Positions 46,775 to 56,345 of a stretch of DNA of 64,000 nt are shown here, in pieces. A program made the translations under genes and the position numbers. Position 1 is the first letter of the stretch. Each line of letters starts with the position of its first letter. Under the pieces are notes generated by a model, which saw only the letters and a list, made by a program, of their open reading frames with translations, was not told the origin of the DNA and did not search any database. Source of the DNA: Saccharopolyspora erythraea (GTDB lineage: Bacteria > Actinomycetota > Actinomycetes > Mycobacteriales > Pseudonocardiaceae); assembly GCF_018141105.1 (NCBI RefSeq), contig NZ_CP054839.1:1922001-1986000 (forward strand). Direction: 5' to 3'.

Positions 46775-46923
46775 GCGTGGGACTCAGCTGAGCCACCCGC
46801 GGGTTCTCAGCCGTCTTCTCGCGAGGACAGCTTCGACGCCGCGTCGGGACATACGTCAAAGGACTCACGGGCCGGGCGGGCAGCATCGCCGCGCACGTCG
46901 ACCAGGAGGCTCACGGACACCCG

Positions 46924-47946
46924 TCAGCCGAGCAGCGGGGCCTCGTCGAGGGCCTTGCGCAAGGCGTCCAGCACATCGCCCGCCTCACCGTCGGCGGTGA
47001 AGCCGGAGGCCAGGCGGTGACCGCCGCCCCCGCACGCCGTGGCCGCCCTGCCGACGTCGACCTTGCTGTCCGCCCGCAACGACACCGACCAGCGCCCCTG
47101 CGCGGTCTCCTTCAGCACGGCGGCGACCTCGGCCTCGCTGGTGGTCCGAATGACGTCGATGACGCTGTCGATCTCCTCGCTGCCCAGCCCGTCGGAGTCC
47201 GCCAGCCGCACCGTGGTGTGCACCAGACCGAGCCCGCGAGCGGCCGACGGCTCCAGCTGGGCCGCGCCGAGCACTGCGGCGAGCATGCCCATCCAGCGGA
47301 ACGGGTGGGTGTCGAGCAGCGGCCGGGTGGTGGCCTCCGGGTCGACCCCGGCCTCCAGCAACCGGGCCGCCATGCGGTGCGTCGCGGCGCTGGCGTGCCG
47401 GAACGAACGGGTGTCGGTAACCAGACCGGCGTACAGGCAGCGCGCGGTAGGCAGGTCGAGCTCCACACCCATCTCGTCGAGCAGCCGCAGCACGATCAGC
47501 ACCGTCGCCTCGGCCCGCTCGTCGATCAGGTGCCGGGTGCCGAAGCGGGTGTTGGCCACGTGGTGGTCGATCACCAGCACGTCACCACCCGCGGCGATGG
47601 TCGCGCCCACCCGGTCCGCCAGCGGTCCGAGCCGCTGCAGGCTGCCGGTGTCGCACACGACCAGCGTCGGCGGCGCCTCCGGCACCTCCGCGGCGGGAAC
47701 CACGAGCCCGTCGGCGTCGAGGCTGCGCAGCGACACGGGCGGCTCGCCCGGCCAGCCGAACGACACCCGCACCGAGGCGCCTCGCCGCCGCAGCGCCCGG
47801 CCCAGCGCGAGCGCGCTGCCCAGCGCGTCGGCGTCCGGGTTGACGTGGGCGAACAGCGTCACGTCCGTCGCCTCGGACAGCAGTCTGGCGGCGTCGGACA
47901 CCGCCGACGCGCTCTCGCTCGGCGCGGTAGAGCTGTGGCCGCTCAC
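46924..47946 (-). CDS. nrnA: DHH-family nanoRNase/pAp phosphatase
   Basis: A 340-residue phosphoesterase that degrades short oligoribonucleotides and 3'-phosphoadenosine 5'-phosphate. DHH motifs are HVNPDADALGS (His34, Asp38, Asp40), CDTGS and VIDHHVAN; the DHHA1 domain ends in CGGGGHRLASGF. GGAGGTGA precedes GTG 47946. It directly follows rbfA, as in M. tuberculosis (Rv2837c). Confidence 0.93.
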   Translation of the reverse strand: MSGHSSTAPSESASAVSDAARLLSEATDVTLFAHVNPDADALGSALALGRALRRRGASVRVSFGWPGEPPVSLRSLDADGLVVPAAEVPEAPPTLVVCDTGSLQRLGPLADRVGATIAAGGDVLVIDHHVANTRFGTRHLIDERAEATVLIVLRLLDEMGVELDLPTARCLYAGLVTDTRSFRHASAATHRMAARLLEAGVDPEATTRPLLDTHPFRWMGMLAAVLGAAQLEPSAARGLGLVHTTVRLADSDGLGSEEIDSVIDVIRTTSEAEVAAVLKETAQGRWSVSLRADSKVDVGRAATACGGGGHRLASGFTADGEAGDVLDALRKALDEAPLLG

Positions 47947-48072
47947 CGGTTCACCTCCATGCCGGGCGCGCAGGCCCGGCTCGTGCGGGCGCCGCGCGCC
48001 CGCCGCACGCGGATGGCCGCGACGCCCGTTCGGGGACGTCGCGACACAACGCACCCGATGCCGCGTCCGGAC

Positions 48073-48573
48073 TCAACCACTCTGTGGCCCACGCCGCACG
48101 TCGGCGTCGCTTCGGGCCTCATCGTCGGCACCGTCGGTGTCGTCGTCGTCATCTTCGGTGTCGGCGCGGTACGGGTCGGCGTCGCCGGCGTGCTCGGCCG
48201 TCGAGGCCAGCCGCGCGACCTCGGCGTCGGCCTCGCGGGCCTGCGCCAGCAGCTCGTCCAGGCGCCGAGCGTCGTCGGGCACGGTGTCGGCGACGAAGGT
48301 CAGGGTCGGGGTGAAGCGCACCCCGGTCTGCTGCCCGACCCTCGACCGCAGCACACCGGTGGCGCTGGCCAGCGCGGCGGCCGTCGAGGCGTGGTCGGCG
48401 TCGTCGCCGAACACGGTGTAGTAGACAGTGGCGTCCCGCAGGTCCGGGGTCACCCGTGCGTCGGTGATCGTCACCATCGCCAGTCTCGGGTCCTTGACCT
48501 CGTACTCCAGCCCCGATGCCACGATCTGGGCGATGCGTTTGGCGAGTCTGCGGGCGCGTGCCGTGTCGGCCAC
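48073..48573 (-). CDS. rbfA: 30S ribosome-binding factor A
   Basis: A 166-residue KH-fold protein needed for 16S rRNA 5'-end maturation. [26 protein letters not shown] and TVYYTVFG are family hallmarks. The C-terminus carries an acidic Asp-rich extension ([15 protein letters not shown]) common in actinobacteria. It is downstream of the DUF503 gene. Confidence 0.94.
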   Translation of the reverse strand: MADTARARRLAKRIAQIVASGLEYEVKDPRLAMVTITDARVTPDLRDATVYYTVFGDDADHASTAAALASATGVLRSRVGQQTGVRFTPTLTFVADTVPDDARRLDELLAQAREADAEVARLASTAEHAGDADPYRADTEDDDDDTDGADDEARSDADVRRGPQSG

Positions 48574-48621
48574 GGCGCACCTCCTTCGGGGAATCGAAGC
48601 CTCGGGGGAAGAAGCTCCGGG

Positions 48622-48918
48622 TCAGTCGTCCTGCGGCCCGACCAGGCGGTGGCGGGCCGAGAGGAGCTCGAGCTCGGGGCGCCCGGCGACCGTGCGCTCG
48701 CAGGCGTCCAGCACCTCGCGCGCGTGCGCGGCATCGCTGGACACCGTGGCCACCCCGATGAGAGCCCGGCGGTGCAGGTTCTGGTCGCCCGCCTCGGCGA
48801 CCGCGACCTCGAAGCGGCGTCGCAGCTCGGCCACGACGGGCCGCACGACGGAGCGCTTCTGCTTCAGGGAGCGGACGTCACCGAGCAACACGTCCAGCTC
48901 CAGGACAGCGACGTACAT
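48622..48918 (-). CDS. DUF503 (YlxP-like) protein
   Basis: A 98-residue protein starting MYVAVLELDVLLGDVRSLKQ and followed by KRSVVRPVVAELRRRF, the DUF503 signature. It is found between infB and rbfA across Gram-positive bacteria and is thought to be RNA- or ribosome-associated. It is 48 bases upstream of rbfA. A terminator separates it from infB. Confidence 0.9.
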   Translation of the reverse strand: MYVAVLELDVLLGDVRSLKQKRSVVRPVVAELRRRFEVAVAEAGDQNLHRRALIGVATVSSDAAHAREVLDACERTVAGRPELELLSARHRLVGPQDD

Positions 48919-48948
48919 GGGCGTTTTCCTCGCTGTGGGGATCGAGTG

Positions 48949-48980
48949 GTCCCGGGGACCGCCTCAGCGGTCCCCGGGAC
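48949..48980 (-). terminator. Terminator directly after the IF-2 coding region
   Basis: GTCCCGGGGACCGC and GCGGTCCCCGGGAC form a perfect 14-bp stem with a CTCA loop, starting seven bases after the infB stop. Confidence 0.85.
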
Positions 48981-48986
48981 TCCCAC

Positions 48987-51900
48987 TCAGGCGCGGGGCT
49001 TTTCGCGCATCTCGTAGGTCTCGATGATGTCGTCGACCTTGATGTCGCTGTACGACAGGGTCAGACCGCACTCGAAACCGTCGCGGACCTCGGTCGCGTC
49101 GTCCTTGAACCGCTTCAGGGACGTGACCGTGAGGTTCTCCGAGATCACGACGTTGTCCCGCAGCAGACGCGCCTTGGCGTTGCGCCGCATGATGCCGTCG
49201 GTGACCATGCAACCCGCGATGGTGCCGACCTTGGAGGACTTGAAGACCTCGCGGACCTCCGCCCGGCCGAGCTCGACCTCCTCGTACTCGGGCTTGAGCA
49301 TGCCCTTGAGGGCCTGCTCGATGTCCTCGATCGCGCGGTAGATGACCGAGTAGTACCGGATCTCCACGCCCTCGCGGTTGGCCACCTCGGCCGCCTTGCC
49401 CTCGGCCCGGACGTTGAAGCCCAGGACGATGGTGTTCTCGGCGGTCGCGAGGTTGATGTCGCTCTCGTTGATGCCGCCGACGCCGCGGTGGATGACCCGC
49501 AGCTCGACCTCTTCACCGACCTCGATCTTGGTCAGGGACTCCTCGAGCGCCTCGACGGTACCCGAGTTGTCACCCTTGATGATCAGGTTGAGCTGGTTGG
49601 TCTCCTTGAGCACCTTGTCCAGGTCCTCGAGGCTGACCCGCTTGCGCTTGGCCGCGTTCTGGGCCTCGCGGATGCGGGCACCCCGCCGGTCGGCGATCTG
49701 CCGGGCGACCCGGTCCTCGTCGACCACCAGGAAGGTGTCACCGGCACCCGGCACCGACGTGAAGCCGATGACCTGGACCGGACGGGACGGCAGCGCCTCG
49801 GTGACGTCCTCGTCGTGCTCGTTGATCATCCGGCGGACGCGCCCGAAGGCGTTGCCCGCGACCACCGAGTCGCCGACCCGCAGCGTGCCGCGCTGCACGA
49901 GCACGGTCGCCACCGGACCGCGGCCGCGGTCGAGGTGCGCCTCGATCGCGACGCCCTGGGCCTCCATCTTCGGGTTGGCCCGCAGGTCCAGCGTGGCGTC
50001 CGCGGTCAGCAGGATCGCCTCGAGCAGGGACTCGATGTTGGTGCCCTGCCGCGCCGAGATGTCGACGAACATCGTCTCGCCGCCGTACTCCTCGGCGACC
50101 AGGTTGTACTCGGTCAGCTGCTGGCGGACCTTGGCCGGGTTCGCGCCCTCGACGTCGATCTTGTTGACCGCGACCACGATCGGCACCCCGGCGGCCTGGG
50201 CGTGGTTGAGCGCCTCCACCGTCTGCGGCATGACGCCGTCGTCGGCGGCCACGACCAGCACCGCGATGTCGGTCGACTTCGCACCGCGGGCACGCATGGC
50301 GGTGAACGCCTCGTGACCAGGGGTGTCGATGAAGGTGATCGGCCGCTCGTTGCCCTCCAGCTCGGTCATGACCTGGTAGGCACCGATGTGCTGGGTGATG
50401 CCGCCGGCCTCGCCCGCCTGGACGTTGGCCTTGCGGACGGTGTCCAGCAGTCGCGTCTTGCCGTGGTCGACGTGACCCATGACGGTCACCACCGGCGGCC
50501 GGGCGCTGAGCTGCTCGTCGGAGGAACCCGGGTCGCCGAAGCTGATGTCGAACGACTCCAGCAGCTCCCGGTCCTCGTCCTCCGGGCTGACCATCTCGAC
50601 CTTGTAGTTCATCTCGCCGCCGAGCAGCTCGAGGATCTCGTCGGAGACGGACTGGGTCGCGGTGACCATCTCGCCGAGGTGGAACATCGCCTGCACCAGC
50701 GAGGCCGGGTTGGCGTTGATCTTCTCGGCGAAGTCGGTCAGCGAGGCGCCGCGGCGCAGGCGAACCGTCTCGCCGTTGCCGCGCGGCAGCCGGACGCCGC
50801 CGACCGACGGCGCCTGCATGTTGTCCATGTACTCCTGGCGCTTCTGCCGCTTGGACTTGCGGCCACGACGCGCCGGACCACCCGGGCGGCCGAAGGCACC
50901 GGCCGCGCCACCGCGGCCACCGGGACCACCCGGACGGCCACCGCCGCCGGGACGACCGCGGAAACCGCCGCCGCCCGCGGGAGCACCGGTACCAGCACCG
51001 GCACCGGCACCGGGGCCGCCGCCACCGCGGAAGCCGCCGCCACCGCCGCCATGCGAGGCGCCGCCACCGACGCCGCCACCGCCGTGGGACGCGCCGCCGC
51101 CGGCACCGCCACCGCCGTGGGACGCGCCGCCACCGGCACCGCCACCGCCGTGGGAACCACCGGAGCCGCCACCGGACGAATCCGGTGAGCCCGCACCGGC
51201 TCCTGCGCCACCGGAGGAGCCACCGGACGAGGAGGGGCTCGGCGAATCCGAACCGCCAGAGGCGCCGGAACCGTTGGGCGAACTCCCGCCGGAACCGCCA
51301 CCGGAAGTGCCGCTGTCGCTTGTGGAGTAGTTACCTCCGCCGCTGTCGCTGCGCGGGCTGGGACCGCCGTCGCCACCGCCCGGCGTCGCATGCGAGGCGC
51401 CGCCGCCCGAAGACGACGGGGTGGAGTCACCGCCTGAAGAAGTCGGCGTCGAGTCGCCGCCCGAGGCGCGGCCCCCGGAATCGGTGCTGTGGCTGGAAGA
51501 ACCACCACCCGAGGAACCGGAGTCGGAAGTCGAATGACTGCCACCGCCGGGAGAACCGCCGGACGAACCGCCGGGCGAGCTGTCGGCAGCGCCACTTGAG
51601 TCGCCGCCTGCGGACATTGTGGACGGTCCGGTCCCGCCACTGCTGGAAGAAGAACCGCCGTCGCTGGAAGGCGAGCCGCCACCGCTGGACGGGGTGCCGC
51701 CACCGGAGCTGGAAGAGGAGGAATCGGAGGAACTGGAGGACGAGTCGGGGGAACCGGAAGATCTGGAGTCGCCGCCGCCGGAGCCGGATCCGCTGTCGGA
51801 CGCCGAGGCGGAGGCGCCGCCCGAGCCCGAACCAGAGCTACCGGAGCCGGAGTCGGACCCACCGGAACCACCGTCGCCCGAGCCGGAACCAGAGCCTGAA

Positions 51901-53171
51901 CCAGAGCCTGAACCAGAGCCGGAACCAGAGCCACCCGAGCCGGAGTCGGAGCCGCCACCGGACCCGCCGTCACCCGAGCCCGAGCCCGAGCCCGAGCCAG
52001 AACCCGAACCCGAACCCGAACCCGAACCCGAACCCGAACCACCGTCGCCCGAGCCGGAGCCCGACTCGCCAGAGCCCGACCCACCGTCGCCAGACCCCGA
52101 CCCGCCGTCACCGGACCCCGACCCCGACCCACCGGCTCCGCCGGTGTCGACGTCGGGGGTGCGGATGTTGTCGGCGATGTGACCGGCGCCCGCGCCGATG
52201 CCGCCCATGCCTGCACCGGTGGCGCCACCGGACATGGCGCCGGTGCCGACCTCGCCCCAGTCGACCTTGCCCTCGGTGATGAGCTGCTCGGCGACGCTGC
52301 CCACGGCGCCTTCGGCGGCGCCGGTGGCGCCCTCCTTCAGGGCTTCCTTGCCGATGTTCTTGGCGACGCTCTCGCTCGCCGCGGCCGCGGCGTCGCCCGC
52401 GGCGTCACCCGCCGCGTCGCCGGCGGCCCGGCCGGCCGCCGAGCCGGCGTTGCCTGCCGCGCCGCCCGCGGCGTCGCCGACCGCTTCGCTGCCCATGCGG
52501 CCCGCGACCTTGCCGACGCCCTCGAAGGCGCCGCCGACCACACCGCCGATGGCGCCGCTGATCGCCGCGTCCTTGAACTTGCCGCCGTCGAAGCCCTTGC
52601 GCTCGCCGGAGGCGATCTGGATGCCCTGCACCGCCGTCTCGATCGCCATCGAGGTGGCGACCTCGATCGCGACGTTCTTGGCGATGCTCATGACGAGCTG
52701 CTTGAAGATCTGCCACACCGCTGCGCGGGTGATGCCCTGCGCGATCGGGATGCCGGCCGTGGAAGCGCCGAAGGTGCCGAAGGCCGCGGCCACCATGGCC
52801 GCGATCTGGATCGCCAGCGCGATCAGCGAGGCGATGATCGTCAGCTTGGTGTGCTCGACCTCGAGCGCGCTGCTGTCGCAGCTCTCGGCGAGCTTGTCGC
52901 ACGCTTCCTTCAGCTTGGGCAGGGCGGCCTCGCCGCCTTCGCCGATGTCCTTCCACATCTTCTCGAAGGCGTCGGCGGTCTTGCCCTCCATGGCGCTCTT
53001 GACCTGCTGGGCGCCGTTGTTGCCCGCGGAGGTGACCCCGTCCAGGCCCTGGCCCGCGGCGCGCCACGCGTCGGCGAGACGGCGCAGCGCGTCCTCGTCA
53101 CCCTCGGGCCAGGACTGTCCGACCACGATCGGGAACAGCCACTTGACCTCGTCCGGCATTTCGATCGACAC
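48987..53171 (-). CDS. infB: WXG100/CpnT-like secretion protein fused in frame to translation initiation factor IF-2
   Basis: A single 1,394-codon frame. Residues 1-130 form a WXG100-type helical domain ([19 protein letters not shown]). Residues 110-330 are Ala/Gly-rich amphipathic and hydrophobic helices. Residues about 345-700 are Gly-Ser, then Gly-rich, low complexity. From about 700 it is actinobacterial IF-2: [19 protein letters not shown] (Met782), an IF2_N subdomain ([18 protein letters not shown]), G1 GHVDHGKT (899-906), [12 protein letters not shown] and domains to the end. IF-2 positions initiator tRNA on the ribosome and is essential. Its usual N-terminus (first IF2_N unit) is missing. 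The 5' neighbours are a WXG100 gene and a YbaB gene; the 3' neighbours are the normal infB ones. Met782 has AGGAG three bases upstream, so separate IF-2 could start internally. Genuine fusion, recombination and mis-assembly are all possible. Confidence 0.8.
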   Translation of the reverse strand: MSIEMPDEVKWLFPIVVGQSWPEGDEDALRRLADAWRAAGQGLDGVTSAGNNGAQQVKSAMEGKTADAFEKMWKDIGEGGEAALPKLKEACDKLAESCDSSALEVEHTKLTIIASLIALAIQIAAMVAAAFGTFGASTAGIPIAQGITRAAVWQIFKQLVMSIAKNVAIEVATSMAIETAVQGIQIASGERKGFDGGKFKDAAISGAIGGVVGGAFEGVGKVAGRMGSEAVGDAAGGAAGNAGSAAGRAAGDAAGDAAGDAAAAASESVAKNIGKEALKEGATGAAEGAVGSVAEQLITEGKVDWGEVGTGAMSGGATGAGMGGIGAGAGHIADNIRTPDVDTGGAGGSGSGSGDGGSGSGDGGSGSGESGSGSGDGGSGSGSGSGSGSGSGSGSGSGSGDGGSGGGSDSGSGGSGSGSGSGSGSGSGSGSGDGGSGGSDSGSGSSGSGSGGASASASDSGSGSGGGDSRSSGSPDSSSSSSDSSSSSSGGGTPSSGGGSPSSDGGSSSSSGGTGPSTMSAGGDSSGAADSSPGGSSGGSPGGGSHSTSDSGSSGGGSSSHSTDSGGRASGGDSTPTSSGGDSTPSSSGGGASHATPGGGDGGPSPRSDSGGGNYSTSDSGTSGGGSGGSSPNGSGASGGSDSPSPSSSGGSSGGAGAGAGSPDSSGGGSGGSHGGGGAGGGASHGGGGAGGGASHGGGGVGGGASHGGGGGGFRGGGGPGAGAGAGTGAPAGGGGFRGRPGGGGRPGGPGGRGGAAGAFGRPGGPARRGRKSKRQKRQEYMDNMQAPSVGGVRLPRGNGETVRLRRGASLTDFAEKINANPASLVQAMFHLGEMVTATQSVSDEILELLGGEMNYKVEMVSPEDEDRELLESFDISFGDPGSSDEQLSARPPVVTVMGHVDHGKTRLLDTVRKANVQAGEAGGITQHIGAYQVMTELEGNERPITFIDTPGHEAFTAMRARGAKSTDIAVLVVAADDGVMPQTVEALNHAQAAGVPIVVAVNKIDVEGANPAKVRQQLTEYNLVAEEYGGETMFVDISARQGTNIESLLEAILLTADATLDLRANPKMEAQGVAIEAHLDRGRGPVATVLVQRGTLRVGDSVVAGNAFGRVRRMINEHDEDVTEALPSRPVQVIGFTSVPGAGDTFLVVDEDRVARQIADRRGARIREAQNAAKRKRVSLEDLDKVLKETNQLNLIIKGDNSGTVEALEESLTKIEVGEEVELRVIHRGVGGINESDINLATAENTIVLGFNVRAEGKAAEVANREGVEIRYYSVIYRAIEDIEQALKGMLKPEYEEVELGRAEVREVFKSSKVGTIAGCMVTDGIMRRNAKARLLRDNVVISENLTVTSLKRFKDDATEVRDGFECGLTLSYSDIKVDDIIETYEMREKPRA
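51049..51175. repeat. 33-bp tandem repeats at the Gly-rich junction of the fusion gene
   Basis: About three to four copies of an 11-codon unit encode [11 protein letters not shown]. On the plus strand it reads GCCGTGGGACGCGCCGCC followed by a GGCACCGCCACC tail. Nearly identical copies sit exactly where the secretion-type tail gives way to the IF-2-type Gly/Arg-rich segment ([10 protein letters not shown]). Confidence 0.85.
51820..52150. repeat. Gly-Ser hexanucleotide microsatellite in the fusion gene
   Basis: Runs of CCCGAA and CCCGAG units on the plus strand (the longest near 52000-52042, about seven copies) encode alternating Gly-Ser on the minus strand. Units are six bases, so gain or loss keeps the frame. 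Confidence 0.85.
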
Positions 53172-53193
53172 GGGTCTTCAGCTCCCCCAGCCG

Positions 53194-53511
53194 TTACTTC
53201 GGGACGTTGGCGAGGTCCTCCGCGGACTTCGCATCGCGCGCTTCGGTGTCGTCTGCTGTCTGGTGCAGGTTCGTCTTGATGTCACCGAGCGCCTTGGCGA
53301 TCTTCTTGATGCCTTCCTCGACGTCCTTGGACGCCTGGACGTAGGACTTGGCGAACTCCTGGCCTGCCTCGTCGTTGCCCCAGCACTGGCCTTCGGCGTC
53401 GAGCCCGCTCTTGAGCGTCTGGTGGACCTTCTCGCAGTCCTCACCGGAGTGGCCGATCTTGGTGCCTCCGGAGCGGATCTCCTCCGGCTGCATGCGCATT
53501 GGCTTGCTCAC
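53194..53511 (-). CDS. WXG100-family type VII secretion target
   Basis: A 105-residue helical hairpin protein with the WXG turn as CWGNDEAGQEF at about residue 43 and conserved size. Such proteins are exported as dimers by ESX/type VII systems. Its GTG start overlaps the stop of the YbaB gene by four bases (GTGA), and it lies 22 bases before the fusion gene, so the three genes are one operon. No ESX ATPase or membrane gene is in the window. Confidence 0.83.
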   Translation of the reverse strand: MSKPMRMQPEEIRSGGTKIGHSGEDCEKVHQTLKSGLDAEGQCWGNDEAGQEFAKSYVQASKDVEEGIKKIAKALGDIKTNLHQTADDTEARDAKSAEDLANVPK

Positions 53512-54110
53512 CAGCGACGCCTCCTGTCGTCCATGAACGAGTCGAAGTCATCGTCGTAGTCGTCTTCGGGCGCGGTGCGGACCTGCGGCGGGCTCGCGGG
53601 ACGCGAAGGCGCGGCCTGCGACGACGACCCGGCGGCGGCGCGCTCCTCGCGTTCGGCCTGCGGGTCGGGAGGGGTGAACAGCGGGCTGCCGTTGAAGAAG
53701 TCCTGCAGCATCGGGGCGCCGTCGACGATGCTGGGCAGGTCGGGCGTCTCGGCCAGGCCCGCGAACTCCGAGTGCAGCGCCTGCTGCGCCGTGCCGGTGG
53801 CTTCCCGGATCAGGCTCGTGATGGTCCGGGCCAACCGGTCGGGGGTACTGCGCTCGAACGCCTTCGGCGACAGCTCCAGCTTCTGCAGCGTGCCGGAGGC
53901 GTCGACGGTCGCGGTGACCATCCCGTCCTCGGAGCTGATCTCGTGGGTCCGGGCCGCGGCCTCGGCCTGTTTCTGCTGGATCTCGGCGGTGCGGCGGCGC
54001 AGATCCGACAGCATGCTGTCGATCTGCCCGCGCAGCGCGGCGTTGCGGTTCTCCAGGTCCTGCTGCCTGGCGGCCGGATCCGACCCATCGCGTGCGGACA
54101 CTGCCTGCAC
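53508..54110 (-). CDS. YbaB/EbfC-family protein of the second WXG module
   Basis: A 200-residue protein with a coiled-coil N-terminus (LENRNAALRGQIDSMLSDLRRR), the YbaB core (MVTATVDASGTLQKLELSPKAF) and an acidic tail (APEDDYDDDFDSFMDD). It heads the operon YbaB-WXG100-fusion, parallel to the module at 16865-18771. The roughly 225-base upstream gap is less GC-rich and probably holds the promoter. Confidence 0.8.
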   Translation of the reverse strand: MQAVSARDGSDPAARQQDLENRNAALRGQIDSMLSDLRRRTAEIQQKQAEAAARTHEISSEDGMVTATVDASGTLQKLELSPKAFERSTPDRLARTITSLIREATGTAQQALHSEFAGLAETPDLPSIVDGAPMLQDFFNGSPLFTPPDPQAEREERAAAGSSSQAAPSRPASPPQVRTAPEDDYDDDFDSFMDDRRRRW

Positions 54111-54336
54111 CCCACTTCTCCGCTCGGTCCACGTGCACGCGACACCGCCGTCGAAACAGCATTCGGTGATATTCCGGATACCCTCCGGACATGCCGTCCG
54201 ACAATGGAATTCGTCGCGTCCTCTGAGAATGACGGTTCCGGTTCCGCGCTGGTGCCCCTAGGGTGCACAAAGACTCCGAACAGCCCTGTTCATTGAGCTG
54301 AATGGCGCAATGTCGGCCGGGAATTCGGTTCAGCGA

Positions 54337-55128
54337 TTACGGAACAACGCGTGCCAATGCACTGAGTGTGGTCGCGGGCGGATAAGGGGACCGGGCGACG
54401 GCTTCCTGCTCGCCGACCATGCCCTCGCGTACCTCGCGGCAGAGCCGGGCCACCTCGGCGATCTCGGTTCGCTGCCGCCGCACGAAGCCCGGGTCGACCG
54501 GATCGCCGTGGCCCGGGACCACCGTCGTCGGTGCGAGCGCCAGCAGTGCGTCCAGAGTGGACGGCCAGTGCCGCGGGAGGGCGTCGCCGAAGTCGGGCGG
54601 AGCGCCGTGTTCGACCAGGTCACCGGCGAAGACGACGTCCCCGGCGGCGATCACCAGGTCATGGTCGGTGTGGCCGGGGCCGAGGTGCAGCAGGTGGGCG
54701 GTGCGGCCACCCAGGTCGATCTCCGCGGAGTCGGCGACCAGGTGGCCCGGCCCGACGATCGTCGTCTCCGCCAACGCGCAGGCGACGTCCTCACGGTCCT
54801 GCTCGCGGTAGTGCGCGCCCCATTCCGCGCGCTGCGACTCACCGGTCCGGTCCAGGTGCCGGGCGCACCGCTCGTGCGCCCACACCGGTGCGGGCAGGAA
54901 CGCCCCGGTGCCGAAGCAGTGGTCGAAATGGGCGTGGGTGAGCACGATCTGCAACGGCAGCGACGTCACCTGCCGGACCGCTTCGGCCAGCTCTGCGCCC
55001 TGCCGGTGGTCGCCGCGGGTGTCGACGACCAGTGCCCGCTCCGAGCCGACGACCAGGCCGACGGTCAGGTCCAGCTCGGCGTACCGGCGCACGAGCACGC
55101 CGTCGCCGACCTCCCGCCAGCGGGTCAA
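54337..55128 (-). CDS. Metallo-beta-lactamase-fold hydrolase
   Basis: A 263-residue MBL protein with zinc motifs LTHAHFDHCFG, LGPGHTDHDLVI, AGDLVEHGAPPDF and VPGHGDPV. The substrate is unknown; the layout is that of glyoxalase-II-like enzymes. The TTG start at 55128 overlaps the comB-like stop by four bases (TTGA) and has GAGG just upstream, so the two are coupled. Confidence 0.87.
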   Translation of the reverse strand: MTRWREVGDGVLVRRYAELDLTVGLVVGSERALVVDTRGDHRQGAELAEAVRQVTSLPLQIVLTHAHFDHCFGTGAFLPAPVWAHERCARHLDRTGESQRAEWGAHYREQDREDVACALAETTIVGPGHLVADSAEIDLGGRTAHLLHLGPGHTDHDLVIAAGDVVFAGDLVEHGAPPDFGDALPRHWPSTLDALLALAPTTVVPGHGDPVDPGFVRRQRTEIAEVARLCREVREGMVGEQEAVARSPYPPATTLSALARVVP

Positions 55129-55814
55129 GACGCCTCGAAACGGCCGCCCCGCAGCACGGGAGCGGTCATGCTCGTGTCGACCTCGGCGGCGAGGGCGACG
55201 TCGTGGGCGAAGCCCCCGTCGCGCAGCTCGCGGCCGGAGACGCACTCGGCCAGCAACGCCTTGATGCGCTGCGACACCGCCTGGTAGCCGGCGGCGACGA
55301 ACTCGGCCTCCGCGGAGCGCGGACCGGACAGCGCGGCGATGATCGCACCGGCGCCGATGGCGTCCTCCACGGCCGGGCGGTGACCTTCTCCGGCGGCGAC
55401 GACGCCGATCGGCCCGCCGAGCCTGCCGGCCGCCGCGGCGACCGCCATCGCGTTGCGCAGGCAGCCCGCGAAGACGTTCACCCCGAACTCGGCGGCCTCC
55501 GCGCACAGGGTCGCGCCGTTGGGGGAGGGGAGCGCGAGCAGCACCTCGGGGGTGAGCGTGAGCAGGGAGGAGGGGCTCAGAGACCACTCGGTGTCGCTGC
55601 GCGGCCTGGCCAGGACCGCCCCGGCCTGGCCCGCGGCGATCCCCGCGCGCTCGTCGTGCCAGCGCAGGGGCAGCACGCGGGCGCCCGTGCTGGTGGCGAC
55701 GTCGACCGCGGTGCTGAACGACAGCACGTCGACGACGATCAGAGCAGAACAACCGGGAGCGAGCGCTCGCACGCCGTCGCTGCCCCACGCCAACCGCACC
55801 TCAGCCCCAGACAT
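55125..55814 (-). CDS. ComB-family 2-phosphosulfolactate phosphatase-like protein
   Basis: A 229-residue protein with the ComB motifs VVDVLSFSTAVD and LPSPNGATLC (catalytic Cys region). It also has GCLRNAMAVA and VVAAGEGHRPAVEDAIGAGA. ComB removes phosphate from 2-phosphosulfolactate in coenzyme M synthesis, but actinomycete members lack that pathway and their substrate is uncertain. Start ATG 55814; ATG 55823 is also in frame. Confidence 0.82.
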   Translation of the reverse strand: MSGAEVRLAWGSDGVRALAPGCSALIVVDVLSFSTAVDVATSTGARVLPLRWHDERAGIAAGQAGAVLARPRSDTEWSLSPSSLLTLTPEVLLALPSPNGATLCAEAAEFGVNVFAGCLRNAMAVAAAAGRLGGPIGVVAAGEGHRPAVEDAIGAGAIIAALSGPRSAEAEFVAAGYQAVSQRIKALLAECVSGRELRDGGFAHDVALAAEVDTSMTAPVLRGGRFEAS

Positions 55815-55872
55815 GGGCCCCAATCCTAACCAGGGTGGAGCTGGGGTGTCCGGCGTTTGGCAGACTGCCGAT

Positions 55873-56343
55873 GTGCGCGTCTACCTAGGCTCCGATCACG
55901 CAGGATTCGAACTCAAGAACCATCTCGTCAAGTGGCTGACCGAGCAGGGTCACGAGGTGACCGACGTCGGCCCGGCGGAATACGACGCCCAGGACGACTA
56001 CCCGCCGTTCTGCATCGAGACCGCCCGCCGGGTGGTGGCCGACGAGGGCAGCCTCGGGCTGGTCCTCGGTGGCTCCGGCAACGGCGAGCAGATCGCGGCG
56101 AACAAGGTGCCCGGCGCCCGCGCCGCGCTGACCTGGAACGTCGACACCGCCAAGCTGGCCCGTCAGCACAACAACGCGCTGCTGGCCGGCATCGGTGCGC
56201 GGATGCACACCGTCGAGGAGGTGCAGGCGATCGTCGAGGCGTTCGTCGGCACCGAGTTCGAGGGCGGCAGGCACCAGCGCCGCATCGACCTGCTCACCGA
56301 CTACGAGCGGACCGGCGAGCCGCCGGCTCTGCCGGGCAACTGA
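55873..56343 (+). CDS. rpiB: Ribose-5-phosphate isomerase B
   Basis: A 156-residue pentose-phosphate isomerase with YLGSDHAGFELKNHL at the N-terminus, LGLVLGGSGNGEQIAANKV and WNVDTAKLARQHNNALLAGIGARMH. It is of the mycobacterial type with Ser in place of the catalytic Cys region of E. coli RpiB. GTG 55873 gives the standard N-terminus. It is followed by a membrane gene and nei, as rpiB is near nei1 in M. tuberculosis (Rv2465c-Rv2464c). Confidence 0.94.
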   Translation: MRVYLGSDHAGFELKNHLVKWLTEQGHEVTDVGPAEYDAQDDYPPFCIETARRVVADEGSLGLVLGGSGNGEQIAANKVPGARAALTWNVDTAKLARQHNNALLAGIGARMHTVEEVQAIVEAFVGTEFEGGRHQRRIDLLTDYERTGEPPALPGN

Positions 56344-56345
56344 CC

